Assembly: GCA_036897625.1 (NCBI GenBank)
Contig: JAYMTA010000311.1
Span: 1 to 31,689, forward strand
From: Pelargonium cotyledonis
Taxonomy: Eukaryota > Streptophyta > Magnoliopsida > Geraniales > Geraniaceae
Length of the DNA: 31,689 bases
Direction: 5' to 3'
Under the pieces are notes generated by a model. The model worked only from the letters and a program-made list of their open reading frames with translations. It did not search any database and was not told the DNA's origin. The position numbers and the translations under genes were made by a program. Shown one piece after another: positions 30,187 to 31,689 of this stretch (within the stretch, counting starts at the first letter, position 1; the number at the start of each line of letters is the position of its first letter).

Positions 30187-30900
30187 ATGTATTTTGCTTG
30201 TTTACTTAAAACAAATCTATATTTTTTCATTTATCTCCTTTTTCACTAAATGAGAAAAATTAGTTAGATGTATCATGTATTCATTTTGCTTGATTGAAAG
30301 AAATCCATATTTAGGAAATTAGTTAGTTGCTTCTTAGACTGAAAATTAATATATAATCCAATTCGAATAGTAAGTTGGTAGAAGTAAATCATACCACAAA
30401 TTAACCCGCTAATTTCAAAAATATCACAAATACATACCACAAATTATTTTATTAAATAATTTTTTTTATCATCAAATGTACAGACATCGAGATTGGAACC
30501 TGACACCTCGAGGGACCAAGTTAAATCAACCACTTCACCTTATAAGTGTTCGTAAATATTTCAGTCTCATTTGACAATTTTAACGCACAATTCAATTTTT
30601 ATGATCACTTTTTCAATCATACAAAACAAATGTGTTGAAATTAGATCATTTTGGTGGAATAGAAGGTGGATCACCTTTAGTGGGTGAGGAAATGACATCA
30701 ACAACTAGAAAATGAAAACAAAAACAAAACATGGTAGGTTATTTATCATTTTCACCATTATATATATATTTTTAAAATAAATCTTTACTCCACTTTAATA
30801 TATGGGAAATGACACTAAGATTGTATTGTATATAATACAGTGGCACATTGAAATATATGAGAGTAGTGGAAGATAATTAGAGAGAGCAATAGGTGATTTC
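30187..30900. other. intergenic sequence upstream of the reductase gene
   Basis: About 700 bp of AT-rich sequence between the foldback repeat and the ATG at 30901. A phrase at about 30483-30520 (GATTGGAACCTGACACCTC) resembles the tails of decayed plant repeats, with a loosely similar phrase near 15765. An alternating AT run lies at about 30760-30769. The TATA-like site is listed separately. Confidence 0.5.
30829..30835 (+). promoter_or_regulatory. putative TATA box of the reductase gene
   Basis: TATATAA lies 66 bases before the ATG at 30901. With transcription starting about 30 bases downstream, the leader would be roughly 35 bases long. The element sequence is seen directly; its use is inferred. 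Confidence 0.5.
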
Positions 30901-31689
30901 ATGGAAATGGTAGAGAGCAAAGAATGGTACATGGCATCCTATGCTCCTCAAGGTGTTCCAAACTCCCACCACCTCAAGCTCCGGTCGGTGCCTCTTTCGC
31001 TGGCGGCCGGAGATATCCCCGACCGCCATGTCGCGGTGGAGTTGTTGTGGATCTCCGTCGACCCGTACCTCCGGACTCGGATGACCGGACACGCTAACGA
31101 CGGCCTTTACGTTCCGCCTTTTAACCTTGACCAGGTAATTCATTTTCGTTTCCTCAGATTAAGATTTAATATTTCAAGTTACCGTCGAATACTAGAAATT
31201 AAACATAACTTTCCAAACTTCTCTTCATCTCAACAATAATTTATTTAGTAGTATTACGTGTCAGAAATTCAAGAAACATAGTGCATGTATTATATATTTC
31301 TAGCTTTTAATTAGTTTAACTTAATATTATTGATGCAGGCTATAGTATCATTTGGGATTGGAAGAGTCCTACAATCAAAGGACAGTGACTTTAAGGAAGG
31401 TGATATTGTGTCCAGTCCATATTTTCCTGTGGCTGAATATTGTGTCACAGCAACTAATTTTCTGAGAAAAATTGACCCACAATCTGGGATTGCACTGCCA
31501 GATTATCTCAGTTGTCTTGGTAAATTATTAATTAATTTGTCTTCTGGCTGTTGTCCATTTAAATAAAATAAAATTGTTGATGATGATGATGATTTTGGTC
31601 ACATATGTGATAGGAGTACCTGGATTCGCTGCATGGATTGGAATAGAGGTGTTGGGAGACCCAAAACCTGGATCCAATGTTTTTATATC
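30901..31689 (+). CDS. NADP-dependent alkenal double-bond reductase (MDR family), N-terminal part
   Basis: Coding exons: 30901-31134, 31339-31519 and 31614 to the window edge, all GT-AG with agreeing phases. The first 163 residues are visible and the gene is cut by the window end. Full-length relatives have about 340-350 residues. The protein begins MEMVESKEWYMASYAPQGVP and contains HVAVELLWISVDPYLRTRMT, FGIGRVLQSKDSDFKEGDIV, DYLSCLGVPGFAAWIGIEVL and PKPGSNVFI, which precedes the Rossmann fold. These match plant 2-alkenal reductases / leukotriene B4 12-hydroxydehydrogenase-like enzymes, which use NADPH to reduce the C=C bond of reactive alpha,beta-unsaturated carbonyls. No zinc-binding residues are expected in this group. 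The ATG at 30901 is chosen; a second at 30907 is also possible. It resembles the Arabidopsis At1g65560 type (from memory). Confidence 0.9.

Overview
The window is nuclear DNA from a flowering plant, most likely a eudicot. Every recognisable gene is plant-type and intron-rich with GT-AG introns. Intergenic DNA is AT-rich and full of plant transposon debris. Nothing is prokaryotic, viral or organellar. I cannot fix the species from sequence alone.

From left to right: (1) 1-2183 is AT-rich and has degenerate tandem repeats but no gene. (2) 2184-2573 (minus) is a short single-exon gene for a basic plant protein of unknown function. (3) 3544-9812 (minus) is a complete 13-exon gene for an RRP6-like 3 DEDDy 3'-5' exonuclease of 891 aa. 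It has an N-terminal membrane anchor, an HRDC-like segment and a C-terminal Cys/His module that looks HNH-like. (4) 9813-19219 is a gene-poor 9.4 kb tract. It holds a 1.0 kb TIR element with 8-bp target-site duplications (TSDs), a Tourist-like MITE with TTA TSDs, a LINE-type RNase H fragment, a tRNA-derived SINE with a 15-bp TSD and several small repeats. (5) 19220-23103 (plus) is a complete 11-exon gene for a GT31 beta-1,3-galactosyltransferase of 406 aa. (6) 24190-25430 is a broken F-box-like gene present as two overlapping halves, with a solo LTR exactly at the junction. (7) 26555-29186 (plus) is a complete 5-exon ATG8 gene of 119 aa. (8) 29784-30186 is a foldback repeat. (9) From 30901 to the right edge (plus) lies the first part of a gene for an NADP-dependent alkenal double-bond reductase (MDR family).

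The genes do not form a pathway. They are independent housekeeping functions: RNA decay, Golgi glycosylation, autophagy and detoxification of reactive carbonyls. All gene models were built by hand from splice signals, reading phase and remembered family sequences. In every complete model the exon phases add up to an intact frame. The most interesting biological point is the architecture of the RRP6L3 protein. The most interesting structural points are the F-box/LTR junction, the two intronic minisatellites and a shared 29-bp motif near two genes. I found no convincing new multi-gene system.
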